The notes under the pieces: model-generated
Database searches by the model: none
Told to the model about the DNA's origin: nothing
Seen by the model: only the letters and a program-made list of their open reading frames with translations
Made by a program: the position numbers and the translations under genes
Assembly: GCA_020974905.1 (NCBI GenBank)
Contig: CP087563.1
Span: 682,001-746,000 of the forward strand
Direction: 5' to 3'
DNA length: 64,000 nucleotides
From: Planctomycetes bacterium syqfu
GTDB taxonomy: Bacteria > Planctomycetota > Phycisphaerae > Phycisphaerales > Phycisphaeraceae
In this document: positions 1 through 8,428 of the stretch, piece after piece
Layout of the letters: each line of letters begins with the position of its first letter
Position numbering within the stretch: the stretch's first letter is position 1

Positions 1-2
1 AA

Positions 3-1214
3 TGCTTGAAGCGATCAACGCCCTGGTATCCATTGAACATGGAACCGCCTTACCACTTTAATGACGGTGCTGACATCTGGTGGAAAGATCAATGGCGGAC
101 ATTCTGGCCGATGCATATTGCCATGGTAGGTGCCGCTGCCAAAGATGGTGAAAACGCAACCATCGCTCTAAACATGGCAAGGGACCGAAAGAGTTTTGAT
201 CGGTTTGATCTGGTCCTTGGCGCATTGGCTTATCAACAGATGACAGACATCACGCTCAAACCAATCCGTGATCAATACATCATGGCAGACCCGGATATCC
301 GTGGATTGCGACTGCGACATACACCATGGTCCACCACCTTCACCACCGGATCATTTACCTACACAAGGGCTTCTGCCATGCGGGTGACAGATGATGGCAA
401 GGGATTCGATGCCCTGCATATGGCAAGGCCCTGCGTGCGTGTCACCCCTCTGACTAAACGTTCGCGCATCGATCCGGATTACACCATGCTCGGTGCTGAA
501 GGTGCGGATAGGGTTTGGATCATCAAAGACGAATTCGCTGTCGTCGGTACAACCTATCTCCCCTCACGCACACTCAAAACGTGGCGTCCAACCATCCCCA
601 CAGCCCCTTGGCAAATGACCGAAATCTGGATGATGTCACCACAGGGCATGGTCGGTATCATCGACAGTCGAGCAACGGAATCTCAAGAGATTGTCGAACT
701 CAATCACCAATACCGATTCATTGCGGACAATAACCAATGCTCACCTGTTGACGGACAACCCGACACATGGCTGGCTGGAAAATTGACGCTGACCATCATC
801 CAAACCAACTTTCAACACCGTGTTCTGGAACGAGTCCGTCGATTTGCACTCAACGCCAAAGATCGTCGTGATTTCCAGGTGAGTCTGACGGACGTGAAGC
901 GACTACCTGAGCAGATTGCTCAGGATGAGAAACTCAGTGATGAGCAGAAAACACTGCTGCCAACGGAGCACACCATCGAAGCGGGATATCACCGTTATTC
1001 ACTGGCATGCATCGCACCCGATGATGTTGATGTCAACTTCGCACCCAAGCGCTTGGAACATGCATCATTAGTCGGATTTTCGTTTGTAATCCAAAACAAA
1101 CGCTATGGCGTCTGGTTTAACCCTACGACTGAGACAGTTGGGATTGATCGCAAACAGACTGATCCAACCAGCATGATTACATCGGGAAAAATCAAACTCG
1201 TTGCCATGGATTAA
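3..1214 (+). CDS. C-terminal part of a large protein of unknown function (5' truncated by window edge)
   Basis: The frame is open from the first bases of the window to the TAA at 1212-1214, so this is the last ~403 residues of a longer gene. I do not recognise a family with certainty. The visible part is rich in Trp, Tyr and Thr, has no membrane segment, and looks mostly beta-stranded, with strings such as WWKDQWRTFW near its start and YGVWFNPTTE near its end. This would suit the C-terminal beta-sandwich region of a secreted polysaccharide-active enzyme such as a heparinase-like lyase, but that is inference only. A pseudopilin-like gene follows 60 bp downstream on the same strand, a common arrangement beside planctomycete carbohydrate enzymes. 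Confidence 0.6.
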   Translation, partial: CLKRSTPWYPLNMEPPYHFNDGADIWWKDQWRTFWPMHIAMVGAAAKDGENATIALNMARDRKSFDRFDLVLGALAYQQMTDITLKPIRDQYIMADPDIRGLRLRHTPWSTTFTTGSFTYTRASAMRVTDDGKGFDALHMARPCVRVTPLTKRSRIDPDYTMLGAEGADRVWIIKDEFAVVGTTYLPSRTLKTWRPTIPTAPWQMTEIWMMSPQGMVGIIDSRATESQEIVELNHQYRFIADNNQCSPVDGQPDTWLAGKLTLTIIQTNFQHRVLERVRRFALNAKDRRDFQVSLTDVKRLPEQIAQDEKLSDEQKTLLPTEHTIEAGYHRYSLACIAPDDVDVNFAPKRLEHASLVGFSFVIQNKRYGVWFNPTTETVGIDRKQTDPTSMITSGKIKLVAMD

Positions 1215-1274
1215 TCCTTGGAACATGATCGAAAAATGCGATAGCCCAAGCAAGTCTCCGACAGGAAATTCAAA

Positions 1275-2075
1275 ATGCCAAGACGAATAAATGATGCCAA
1301 ACCACGAGCATTCTCTGCCTTCACACTCATCGAGTTACTGGTTGTGATCAGCATCATCGCGCTACTGATTGCCATTCTCCTGCCTGCTCTTCGTGAAGCG
1401 CGTAAGGCTGCTCAGAGTGCAGCATGCAAATCCAATCTCCGGCAAATCGGTGTTGCAGCTCATTCTTACATGACCGACAACAAAGACCTTTTCCCACTCC
1501 AACGCGTCGGGGGACAGGAGTATGGGCCGAAGATGTTTTTTCAATTGGATAGAGGTGGAGAGCTTGCCCTGCAGTTCTCAAATTTTGCACGAGATTACAA
1601 ACTCGCGCCCAATGCGGTTGGCATTGTGGGTTATGAGGTGAAAGACCATGGACTGTTTGTATGCCCTGGCAAGAATGTCACACGGATTAACAATGCATGG
1701 GACGCTTCGTATTTAACCGGCAGCATCGTCGCCACATGGTACGCCAAGTCGCAACCGGCGTACCGCTATCCATCCGAACTCACGGATCAAGCATGGGAAT
1801 TGTACGGTTATCGTGGCAGTGGTCCTTTGAACCTTCGCGGATCACAGCTTCCGCCGACGGTATTCCCGTTATTTTTTGATGACTCACCACATCCGACCAA
1901 TACCGACCCTTACACTGTTAATCATAAGGATGCGATGAATATCCTCTATCTCGATGGTAGTGTTACAGCACAACCTTTTGATGAGAATTTTTATGGGGAC
2001 TATGCCGGCCGACAAACTTCGTCCTATGAAAAGTGGTATATGCCTTGGCTGCGCGTTAATCCATTCCCACGTTGA
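1275..2075 (+). CDS. Pseudopilin-like protein with prepilin N-terminal domain and H-X9-DG motif
   Basis: A 266-residue protein. Residues ~12-40 form a type IV prepilin/pseudopilin leader: basic residues, then [10 protein letters not shown] with the conserved Glu at +5 after the presumed cleavage site, then a hydrophobic helix. Near the C terminus the string starting [12 protein letters not shown] fits the H-X9-DG processing-associated motif found with these proteins in Planctomycetota and Lentisphaerota. Such proteins are thought to be processed by prepilin peptidase and held at the inner membrane or exported by a type II-like system; the role of this class is not established. The ATG has a good AGGAAA site about 7 bases upstream. 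A strong terminator follows. Confidence 0.9.
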   Translation: MPRRINDAKPRAFSAFTLIELLVVISIIALLIAILLPALREARKAAQSAACKSNLRQIGVAAHSYMTDNKDLFPLQRVGGQEYGPKMFFQLDRGGELALQFSNFARDYKLAPNAVGIVGYEVKDHGLFVCPGKNVTRINNAWDASYLTGSIVATWYAKSQPAYRYPSELTDQAWELYGYRGSGPLNLRGSQLPPTVFPLFFDDSPHPTNTDPYTVNHKDAMNILYLDGSVTAQPFDENFYGDYAGRQTSSYEKWYMPWLRVNPFPR

Positions 2076-2102
2076 ATTCCTGAATCAAGACCTCAAATAA
2101 AA

Positions 2103-2138
2103 AAAGCAGGATACACCGATCTTGACGTATCCTGCTTT
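2103..2138. terminator. Bidirectional intrinsic terminator
   Basis: A perfect 12-bp stem (AAAGCAGGATAC at 2103-2114 paired with 2127-2138) with a 12-base loop. It ends in T on the plus strand and is preceded by an A run, so it can serve both converging genes: the pseudopilin-like gene on plus and the TIM-barrel isomerase on minus. Confidence 0.85.
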
Positions 2139-2161
2139 GTGATTGATTTCAGATGTGCGGT

Positions 2162-3025
2162 TTAGCCTTTGGCTGCAACTGCGTCATCGACGAGTTTCTG
2201 AGCCATGCTGCCGTACTTGATGTAGGCGTTGTAAAGATCTTCGGGTGAAGCTTCTCCACCACCTGCGTGGACCACGGTTGCAACATGCGGTTCGATGGAG
2301 ATCGGACCGTCATAGCCACTGCCGATGATGTCGTTGAGAATTCTGGGAACCTGTGCATCACCTTCACCGGGATAGGTGAAGTCATTGGACTCCACGTGAT
2401 CGCCCTTGAACTTGGCGTCCTTGATGTGGACATATTCGATGTAAGGCTTGAGGGTCTGATAGAAGGCCCAGGGGTCAGGCATGCCGTGACCGATGACGTT
2501 GCCCAGGTCGTAGAGCATTTTCACTGCTGGTGAATCGACGGTCTTGATGAACTCGACCATGCGTTCTGCGTTTTCGGAAGCCCAGCCGGTACAGTTTTCG
2601 TAAAGCAGGATAATGCCCGCATCTTCAGCCATCTTGGACAGGTCGGTATAGCGACGATAGGCTTCGTCACGCCACTGATCTTCGGAAGCATCCTTCTGGA
2701 CCCAACTCATGGTACGGATGTACTTGGCCCCGCACTTTTTCATGCGACCGATGACCAGCTTCAGATCTTCCAGATCGGTTTTGAAGTCAGCAGTGATCGG
2801 GCGGGACCAGTTACCGATGGCAGAACCGAAACCGGCGACGGTCATCCCGGCATCGGTGATCGCCGCCAAAGCTTCGTCGAATGCCGCTTCGTCAAGGGCA
2901 GGTGTCGAAGCGTTGACGCCATTGATCAGACGTACTTCGATCTTGTCCCAGCCAAGTTCCTTGTGCGCCTTGATCTGCGTGTGAATGTCCTTACCCGATT
3001 CGTCAGCAATCCCAGTCAAAAACAT
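2162..3025 (-). CDS. Sugar phosphate isomerase/epimerase family TIM barrel (AP-endonuclease-2-like)
   Basis: A 287-residue cytoplasmic protein with no signal peptide. The layout is that of the xylose-isomerase-like TIM-barrel family: opening MFLTGIADES, a metal-ligand Glu in LLYENCTGW, an Asp in MLYDLGNV, a His in YVHIKDAKF, and a C-terminal Glu in ISIEPHVA. These four positions usually bind a divalent metal. The family includes sugar epimerases, hydroxypyruvate isomerases and inosose-processing enzymes; the substrate cannot be told from sequence. The ATG has a GGAG about 7 bases upstream. It is read toward the shared terminator at 2103-2138 and lies about 210 bp downstream of the serine dehydratase gene on the same strand. 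Confidence 0.85.
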   Translation of the reverse strand: MFLTGIADESGKDIHTQIKAHKELGWDKIEVRLINGVNASTPALDEAAFDEALAAITDAGMTVAGFGSAIGNWSRPITADFKTDLEDLKLVIGRMKKCGAKYIRTMSWVQKDASEDQWRDEAYRRYTDLSKMAEDAGIILLYENCTGWASENAERMVEFIKTVDSPAVKMLYDLGNVIGHGMPDPWAFYQTLKPYIEYVHIKDAKFKGDHVESNDFTYPGEGDAQVPRILNDIIGSGYDGPISIEPHVATVVHAGGGEASPEDLYNAYIKYGSMAQKLVDDAVAAKG

Positions 3026-3233
3026 AAGTCAACTCCGGTCTTGGATGTTGTTTGGTGATAAACAGTTGGAACAAGGATGCCGGGACAGCCAAATTCATCG
3101 AATTCGAACCGCAACGGATACTTGCCCAAAACAATCCCACAGTGTAACGCTTTGCTCGGTTGAGTCAAAGGTGTTCAAGGTTTTTTTATGATGATTACAC
3201 GATTAAACGGCTTGGACTCAGAGCAACGGCTAA

Positions 3234-4436
3234 TCACGATTCCTGTCCGTTGATCGTGATTTGAGCCAGTCCCCCCATGGCGGTTTCACGGTAAATTGAT
3301 GGCAAATCTTTGCCGGTCTGGTTCATGACCGCGACAACATTGTCAAAGGAAACCATATGCGAACCATCCCCCAGAATCGCGTACTGGGCACAGTCCAGGG
3401 CTCGTAAGGCGGCCATGGCATTGCGCTCGATACAGGGAATCTGCACAAGCCCCGCAACCGGATCGCAGGTCAATCCCAGGTGATGCTCCAGCGCCATTTC
3501 CGCAGCATATTCAATCTGCCCGGTGCTCGCTCCCATCACGAATGCCCCAGCGGCCGCAGCCATGGAACAGGCGACCCCGACTTCCCCCTGACAACCCACC
3601 AGGGCTCCGGAAATCGAGGCGTTGGTTTTGACAATGTTGCCCACCAGACCTGCTATGGCAAGAGCCTGCAACCGGGTTTGCTGAGGTATATCAAAATGAT
3701 CAAGCACCGCGGGTAACACGCCACAGGAACCGCACGTCGGAGCCGTGACAACTTGCCCGCCCGATGCGTTTTCCTCCGACACCGCCAAAGCCACAGCACT
3801 TAATCTTGCAGAGGAGCGATCGGGCATGCCCTGTGCTTTTTCATGATACGAACGGGCCTTGCGTTGGAGGTTCAGCTCACCGGGTAAACGATCGTCAACC
3901 GCCAGGCCGCGTTGAATGGCCTGCAGCATGGCTTGCCAAACTGTTTGCAGGTAATCCCAGATATCAGGTTCTTCAAAAGCTTCAACGATTGCCCAAAGGG
4001 GTTTGTCGTGTGTCTGCGTCCAATCGCAAAGTTCTGCCATCGTCGAAAGCGGGTAGACCGATTCGCAGTCCGTCAGCGCTTCATCTTCATGGCGGATTTC
4101 ACCCCCACCGATACTGTACCCCCGCCAACGCCCCACGGGCTGATCCGTTTGATCAAACGCCTGGAAGGTCATTGCATTGGGATGAGCTGGGAGGGGTTGA
4201 TTGGGTTGCCAGTGAAACTGCACTTCCATGGGTGCCAGCGCCTGGGCAATCGTAACATCCGTCAAATGTCCTTTACCGGTGGCTGCAAGACTGCCATGCA
4301 ATGTCACCTCAACGCGCTTAGCCTGTGGGTGATTCCTGGCGAAAGCTTCGGCAGCAAAACGCGGGCCCATGGTGTGGCTCGATGAGGGACCATGCCCAAT
4401 GCGATACAGTTTTTTCAGCGATGCCATCGTACCCAT
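3234..4436 (-). CDS. sdaA: L-serine dehydratase (L-serine ammonia-lyase), iron-sulfur single-chain type
   Basis: Converts L-serine to pyruvate and ammonia in the cytoplasm. At 400 residues it has the fused beta-alpha layout. Residues 16-25 read GPSSSHTMGP, the signature of the N-terminal domain. The C-terminal domain has PTCGSCGVLPA, then GCQGEVGVACSMA, then CDPVAGLVQIPCIERN, which supply the conserved Cys for the oxygen-sensitive 4Fe-4S cluster. I chose the ATG at 4436 because AGGAG lies 7 bases upstream; an adjacent TTG at 4439 is less likely. It is somewhat shorter than the E. coli enzyme (~454 residues), mainly in the N-terminal and linker parts. It is monocistronic, with about 200 bp to its neighbour on each side. 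Confidence 0.95.
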   Translation of the reverse strand: MGTMASLKKLYRIGHGPSSSHTMGPRFAAEAFARNHPQAKRVEVTLHGSLAATGKGHLTDVTIAQALAPMEVQFHWQPNQPLPAHPNAMTFQAFDQTDQPVGRWRGYSIGGGEIRHEDEALTDCESVYPLSTMAELCDWTQTHDKPLWAIVEAFEEPDIWDYLQTVWQAMLQAIQRGLAVDDRLPGELNLQRKARSYHEKAQGMPDRSSARLSAVALAVSEENASGGQVVTAPTCGSCGVLPAVLDHFDIPQQTRLQALAIAGLVGNIVKTNASISGALVGCQGEVGVACSMAAAAGAFVMGASTGQIEYAAEMALEHHLGLTCDPVAGLVQIPCIERNAMAALRALDCAQYAILGDGSHMVSFDNVVAVMNQTGKDLPSIYRETAMGGLAQITINGQES

Positions 4437-4629
4437 CAATGCACTCCTGTCAGAATACTTGCATAATAGTTCTACGACATGCTAAGGCATTTTGCACCGG
4501 ATCAATGACAATTTCCCGTAAAAAGCGTAAAAATAGACATTAATTTACCGATTGCTCATCCAGTTTCATGGTGTATCGATACCACTGAGGACATTGGATT
4601 ATCGCGATCACTGTATGATCATGATCAAC

Positions 4630-5838
4630 TCAAGCTGGTTGATTCAAGCCTACGAGATCGGCATTGGTTTTGAAGTGATCCAGTGCTTTGAGCAGTTGTT
4701 CAATCTGTTGCACGGGAGGCATGTTCAGGAGTCGACGGCGCAGGGCGTTGATGGTTTCGAGTTCAGCTTCAGGCATGAGCAGGTGTTCCTTACGCGTGCC
4801 GGAGGCTGCGAGGTTGATGGCGGGGAAGACGCGCTTTTCGGTGATGCTGCGGTCGAGGATGAGTTCCATGTTGCCGGTGCCTTTGAACTCTTCGAAGATG
4901 ACCTGGTCACCACGGCTGCCGGTGTCGACGAGTGCGGTGGCGATGATGGTGAGACTGCCCCCCTCCTCGAATTTACGGGCTGCACCGAAAATCTGCTTGG
5001 GGATCGCCAGGGCGGATGAATCCACACCGCCGGAGAGCACACGGCCGGAGTTCGCTAATCCCGGTGCATTGTTGAAGGCTCGGCCAACACGCGTCAGTGA
5101 GTCAAGCAGGATCACCACATCACGTCCCTGCTCCACCTTGCGACGGGCGCGATCAATGGCAATGGCAGCCAAGGCGACATGCTGTTCGGTCGTGTGGTCA
5201 TTGGAACTGGCAAGCACGGTACAAGGCACATTGCGGCGGAAGTCGGTGACTTCTTCGGGGCGCTCGTCAATGAGTAATGCCATCACTTCAGCGTTGTCAT
5301 GATTCTTTTCGATGGCAAAGGCGATCTGCTGAAGCAGTGTCGTCTTACCTGCTTTGGGCGGGGAAACGATCATCGCACGCTGGCCAAACCCGATCGGGCA
5401 GAACATGTCGATCAAGCGACAGGCTGCAGGACAACCGGGATATTCAAGCGTGATACGCGGTTGCGGGTCGATGCTGGTGAGGTCTTCAAAACGGCGTCCA
5501 TTAAGCGAATCAAAATAGGCTTCAGGCTCCTTGCCTTCAATCTGGAGAATATCCTTGACGACCAGGGCGTTGGGCGCGATGGCCATTTTCTTGTTGGGTT
5601 TATTGCGATTGTTCCGATAGTTTCGGCCGTTGTTCTTGTTGTTCTGCTTGGCATTGGCACCGCCGAAGGGTTTACCAAGTTTGGCTTCGAGGCGCATGCC
5701 GGGTTTGAGGTCATATTTTTGGATCAGGTGGTAAGGCAGGACCGGGTCGGTGGACTCAGTGACAAGCGTCTTGTCGAGTGTTCGCAGACGACCATCCGAT
5801 TTCTTGCCCTGTTCGAAGATACCGTTAAATACGTTCAT
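4630..5838 (-). CDS. rho: Transcription termination factor Rho
   Basis: Hexameric RNA-dependent ATPase that ends transcription. Of 402 residues, 1-100 form the RNA-binding domain, broken by an Asn/Lys/Arg-rich insert at about 62-84 (NNKNNGRNYRNNRNKPNKK). The ATPase core follows: Walker A SPPKAGKT at 159-166, RDVVILLDSLTRVGRA as Walker B, and the FGAARKFEEGGSLTIIATAL and EFKGTGNMEL segments typical of Rho. An in-frame TAA sits three codons before the ATG, so the N-terminal helical Rho_N domain present in E. coli Rho is truly missing here. The start has no clear Shine-Dalgarno sequence. The protein is about 17 residues shorter than E. coli Rho. Confidence 0.96.
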   Translation of the reverse strand: MNVFNGIFEQGKKSDGRLRTLDKTLVTESTDPVLPYHLIQKYDLKPGMRLEAKLGKPFGGANAKQNNKNNGRNYRNNRNKPNKKMAIAPNALVVKDILQIEGKEPEAYFDSLNGRRFEDLTSIDPQPRITLEYPGCPAACRLIDMFCPIGFGQRAMIVSPPKAGKTTLLQQIAFAIEKNHDNAEVMALLIDERPEEVTDFRRNVPCTVLASSNDHTTEQHVALAAIAIDRARRKVEQGRDVVILLDSLTRVGRAFNNAPGLANSGRVLSGGVDSSALAIPKQIFGAARKFEEGGSLTIIATALVDTGSRGDQVIFEEFKGTGNMELILDRSITEKRVFPAINLAASGTRKEHLLMPEAELETINALRRRLLNMPPVQQIEQLLKALDHFKTNADLVGLNQPA

Positions 5839-6541
5839 AGTGCGTTACATCACATTTTTCGCGTTGCTCAGCGCGAGCAACTATCTGTCAAAATATGGTC
5901 CTGAGCATACAGGCTCATCGACCGACATGTTTCATGCGACTGACGTGAGTCACATGCTGACTGCATACTGCCTTATTGCCTTCTGAGGGTCATGGACAGT
6001 ATTGGCATGCTTGAAAAGTACAGGCAGTCGGTTTGCTTATGCGTAAGACACCTGTAACAAGCAAATGAACACCCGATGACGATCATCAGTGTGTTTTCAG
6101 TCGCTGAATTGTCATGCTGGGGGATGTGTCTGGCGTGACATCCTGCCATCCAAACGCACCCGACATCAAAACCGATCTCAAATGTCACCTGACCAGCAAC
6201 CGTGCATCATCAATTCCAGGCCATGCTGGCAAGACTGACGTAAGCTCAATATTGCCCTGTCTGAAGTGGACAGGACCGCTGGTCAGTTTCCGTATTTGTT
6301 GGGCATGGCGTGGTTGGCCAGTCATCAGATCGGATTCTTAATGCTGATATTTAACCCGTTTAATGAGGTTAATTCAAGTCCGGATGATGATTTTCTGAAA
6401 AACTGTTTGATTCGATGAGATGTTTTGTTCGAGTCATGCCGGTAAATCTGGTAAAGTGTGCGGCACAATGCACCTGTCTGCAAAGGGTTGGTCGATGCAG
6501 TGGGATGCCAGAAGATGTGTTTAACCACCATAGGGATACTC
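5839..6541. other. Intergenic region without a recognised gene
   Basis: About 700 bp between divergent rho and the lipoprotein gene. Short open frames here lack ribosome sites and family features. The region should hold promoters for both genes; I could not choose a convincing pair of promoter boxes. No repeat of the families seen elsewhere in the window is present. Confidence 0.5.
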
Positions 6542-8293
6542 ATGAAGATGTCGGATCGAATCAAGCGTTTGGTGACTGCGTGTCTGTTGTTGACAGGGCT
6601 TGTTATTGCAGGTTGTTCTTCCTCCAAATCCAAGGCACCGGATACGACCCCCAAGACAACCGCCGATGCCGAGATGGAATATATGGCGTTCCGCCAAAGC
6701 CACTCCGGCAAAAAAGTCGAACCCAATCAACTCAAACAGCAGGCTCCAGAACCCGCACCAACGACTGTGGCGATGACCGAGCCGGTCGAACCTGCTCAAC
6801 CTGCGCCCAAGCCCAAACCAACCCCTGTTGCTGCTCCCGAACCTGCGCCTGCTCCGGCACCGGCTCCCAAACCTCAGCCTGTGGTTGAAGCCAAACCGGT
6901 TGTCAAACCTGTGCCGGCTCCCAAGCCCGAACCTGCTGCGGTTGTCAAGCCAGAAGCGTCCAAACCAGTTGTCAAGCCGCAGCCCAAACCAGAGCCTGTG
7001 ACCACGGTTGCCAAAGTTGAAGCGACTCCTGCGCCGGCACCTAAACCGGTCGCCAAACCGGCCCCCAAGCCTGTTGCGACCCCTGTTCCTCAGCCTGCTC
7101 CCAAACCGGTCCAGCAGGACGTGACAGTCGTCGCCCCCGTCACACCCACACAGCAGGCCAGTCAGTCCACCGTCTCAGCTGGTCGCAGCGATCAGATTGT
7201 CTCCAACACCAGTCTCTCTGCTTCCGATGGTTTCCTCAGTCGCCGTCACCAGGTCACCTCCAGCGAACGCACCTTTCAACCGGTGCAACGTGTGACGACC
7301 ACCACGGCCAAACCTTCCCGCCCCATGCCGACCATGCAGCAGTTGCTGGAGTTTGCTTCGGTTGCCGATGCCAAGACGGTGCTCGATCAAGTCAACGATG
7401 CGAACCTGGCGCAGATCGCCCAGGCCATCCGGATCATCATCAAGGAAAAACCACGTCGCGGCACATCGGATCTCTATGATGTGGTCCGCACCGCCAAGGC
7501 AGCGGCCCCCCGTGCCATGGCTATCGACGCGCTGTTCCAGGCTTACCCGCAGAACGCGACCTACTCGGCACAGAAGCTCTTGTCCCAAACCCGTTACAAC
7601 CGCATTGACCGCCTTGTCGTCGGCAACCGTATCATGCAATACCGCATCTCACGGACCTATGACGCTGCGATCACCAACCTGGGTTATGACGCCTCGGGTA
7701 AAGCCATGTTCGACGCCCGTCGCGGCATTCTTGCTGCGGACAAAGCTGTCGCGCTGAGTCTGAAAAATTATGCAGCCCGTTACTCCACCAAGCATGCCAG
7801 CTTCGTGGCCCGTCGCCTGTATCACTGGATTCGCAATGATGACACCATTGAACAAGCTTATGAAGACACTTTTGTGAAACATCCTTCTGAGCTGGGTGTG
7901 ATCATGTTCCGCGAACGCTTTGGTGAAGAAGCCCTGCCCCTGATGCAAAAAGCCGAAGGCGAATCAGCCAAACAACTCAAGCCGGTGATTGCAGGTGAAC
8001 TGGCCAAGTTGGCAGCAGGCGCAGCCCCGACCTTGATGTTCGGCTATCACAAGCTCTTTGTGATTGATTTTTCGACACCTGAAGGCACCTTCAGCATGCT
8101 CACCGACACCACCATCTGGCCAGACCAGTCCAAGGATGAAGTCTACCAGCAGGCTGATGCGACCAGCAGCTTCAAGCAGAAGGTCATCAACGTCAAGACC
8201 GAAGAACTGTCCAATATCAAGAAACTACCTTCGTCCTGGCAGTCCGGTGTCAAGGTCCAAGGCACGGCTTTGGATAAGATCGATTTACAGTAA
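6542..8293 (+). CDS. Lipoprotein with long Pro/Ala/Lys spacer and C-terminal domain of unknown function
   Basis: A 583-residue protein starting MKMSDRIK. Residues 1-25 are a lipoprotein signal with lipobox V-I-A-G-C, so Cys25 is the likely lipidated residue. Residues ~60-210 are a low-complexity spacer made of repeats such as PAPKP and PKPVA, the kind of rigid extended linker seen in TonB and in envelope-spanning proteins. The last ~330 residues form a helical, globular domain that I do not recognise. The start was placed at 6542, because the open frame upstream of it has no signal-like sequence and the lipobox fits this Met. It is likely anchored in a membrane and reaches across the periplasm. 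Its function is unknown. Confidence 0.8.
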   Translation: MKMSDRIKRLVTACLLLTGLVIAGCSSSKSKAPDTTPKTTADAEMEYMAFRQSHSGKKVEPNQLKQQAPEPAPTTVAMTEPVEPAQPAPKPKPTPVAAPEPAPAPAPAPKPQPVVEAKPVVKPVPAPKPEPAAVVKPEASKPVVKPQPKPEPVTTVAKVEATPAPAPKPVAKPAPKPVATPVPQPAPKPVQQDVTVVAPVTPTQQASQSTVSAGRSDQIVSNTSLSASDGFLSRRHQVTSSERTFQPVQRVTTTTAKPSRPMPTMQQLLEFASVADAKTVLDQVNDANLAQIAQAIRIIIKEKPRRGTSDLYDVVRTAKAAAPRAMAIDALFQAYPQNATYSAQKLLSQTRYNRIDRLVVGNRIMQYRISRTYDAAITNLGYDASGKAMFDARRGILAADKAVALSLKNYAARYSTKHASFVARRLYHWIRNDDTIEQAYEDTFVKHPSELGVIMFRERFGEEALPLMQKAEGESAKQLKPVIAGELAKLAAGAAPTLMFGYHKLFVIDFSTPEGTFSMLTDTTIWPDQSKDEVYQQADATSSFKQKVINVKTEELSNIKKLPSSWQSGVKVQGTALDKIDLQ

Positions 8294-8318
8294 AATAGAC
8301 TTCGTCGAAGATAGACAT

Positions 8319-8400
8319 TTACCACAGAGGCACAGAGACACAGACGACAAACAGAGTTAATCGCCTCATTTGAAACTCTGTTTTTCTGTGTCTCTGTGGT
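8319..8400. repeat. CAGAG-type inverted repeat element, copy 1
   Basis: Outer arms ACCACAGAG...ACACAGA (8321-8344) and TCTGTGTCTCTGTGGT (8385-8400) are inverted copies, the left arm carrying one extra CACAGAG unit. A second perfect 9-bp inverted pair (AACAGAGTT at 8350-8358, AACTCTGTT at 8374-8382) lies inside. The whole can fold as one long hairpin between the lipoprotein gene and rimO. A related element is at 34179-34336. Confidence 0.75.
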
Positions 8401-8428
8401 TCGTTCGTTTTGCAGGAAGTTCCCCGCC

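Noticed and set aside
6874-7068. Minus-strand Gly/Thr-rich frame opposite the lipoprotein spacer
   Set aside because: It is the mirror of the Pro/Ala/Lys repeats and has no ribosome site.
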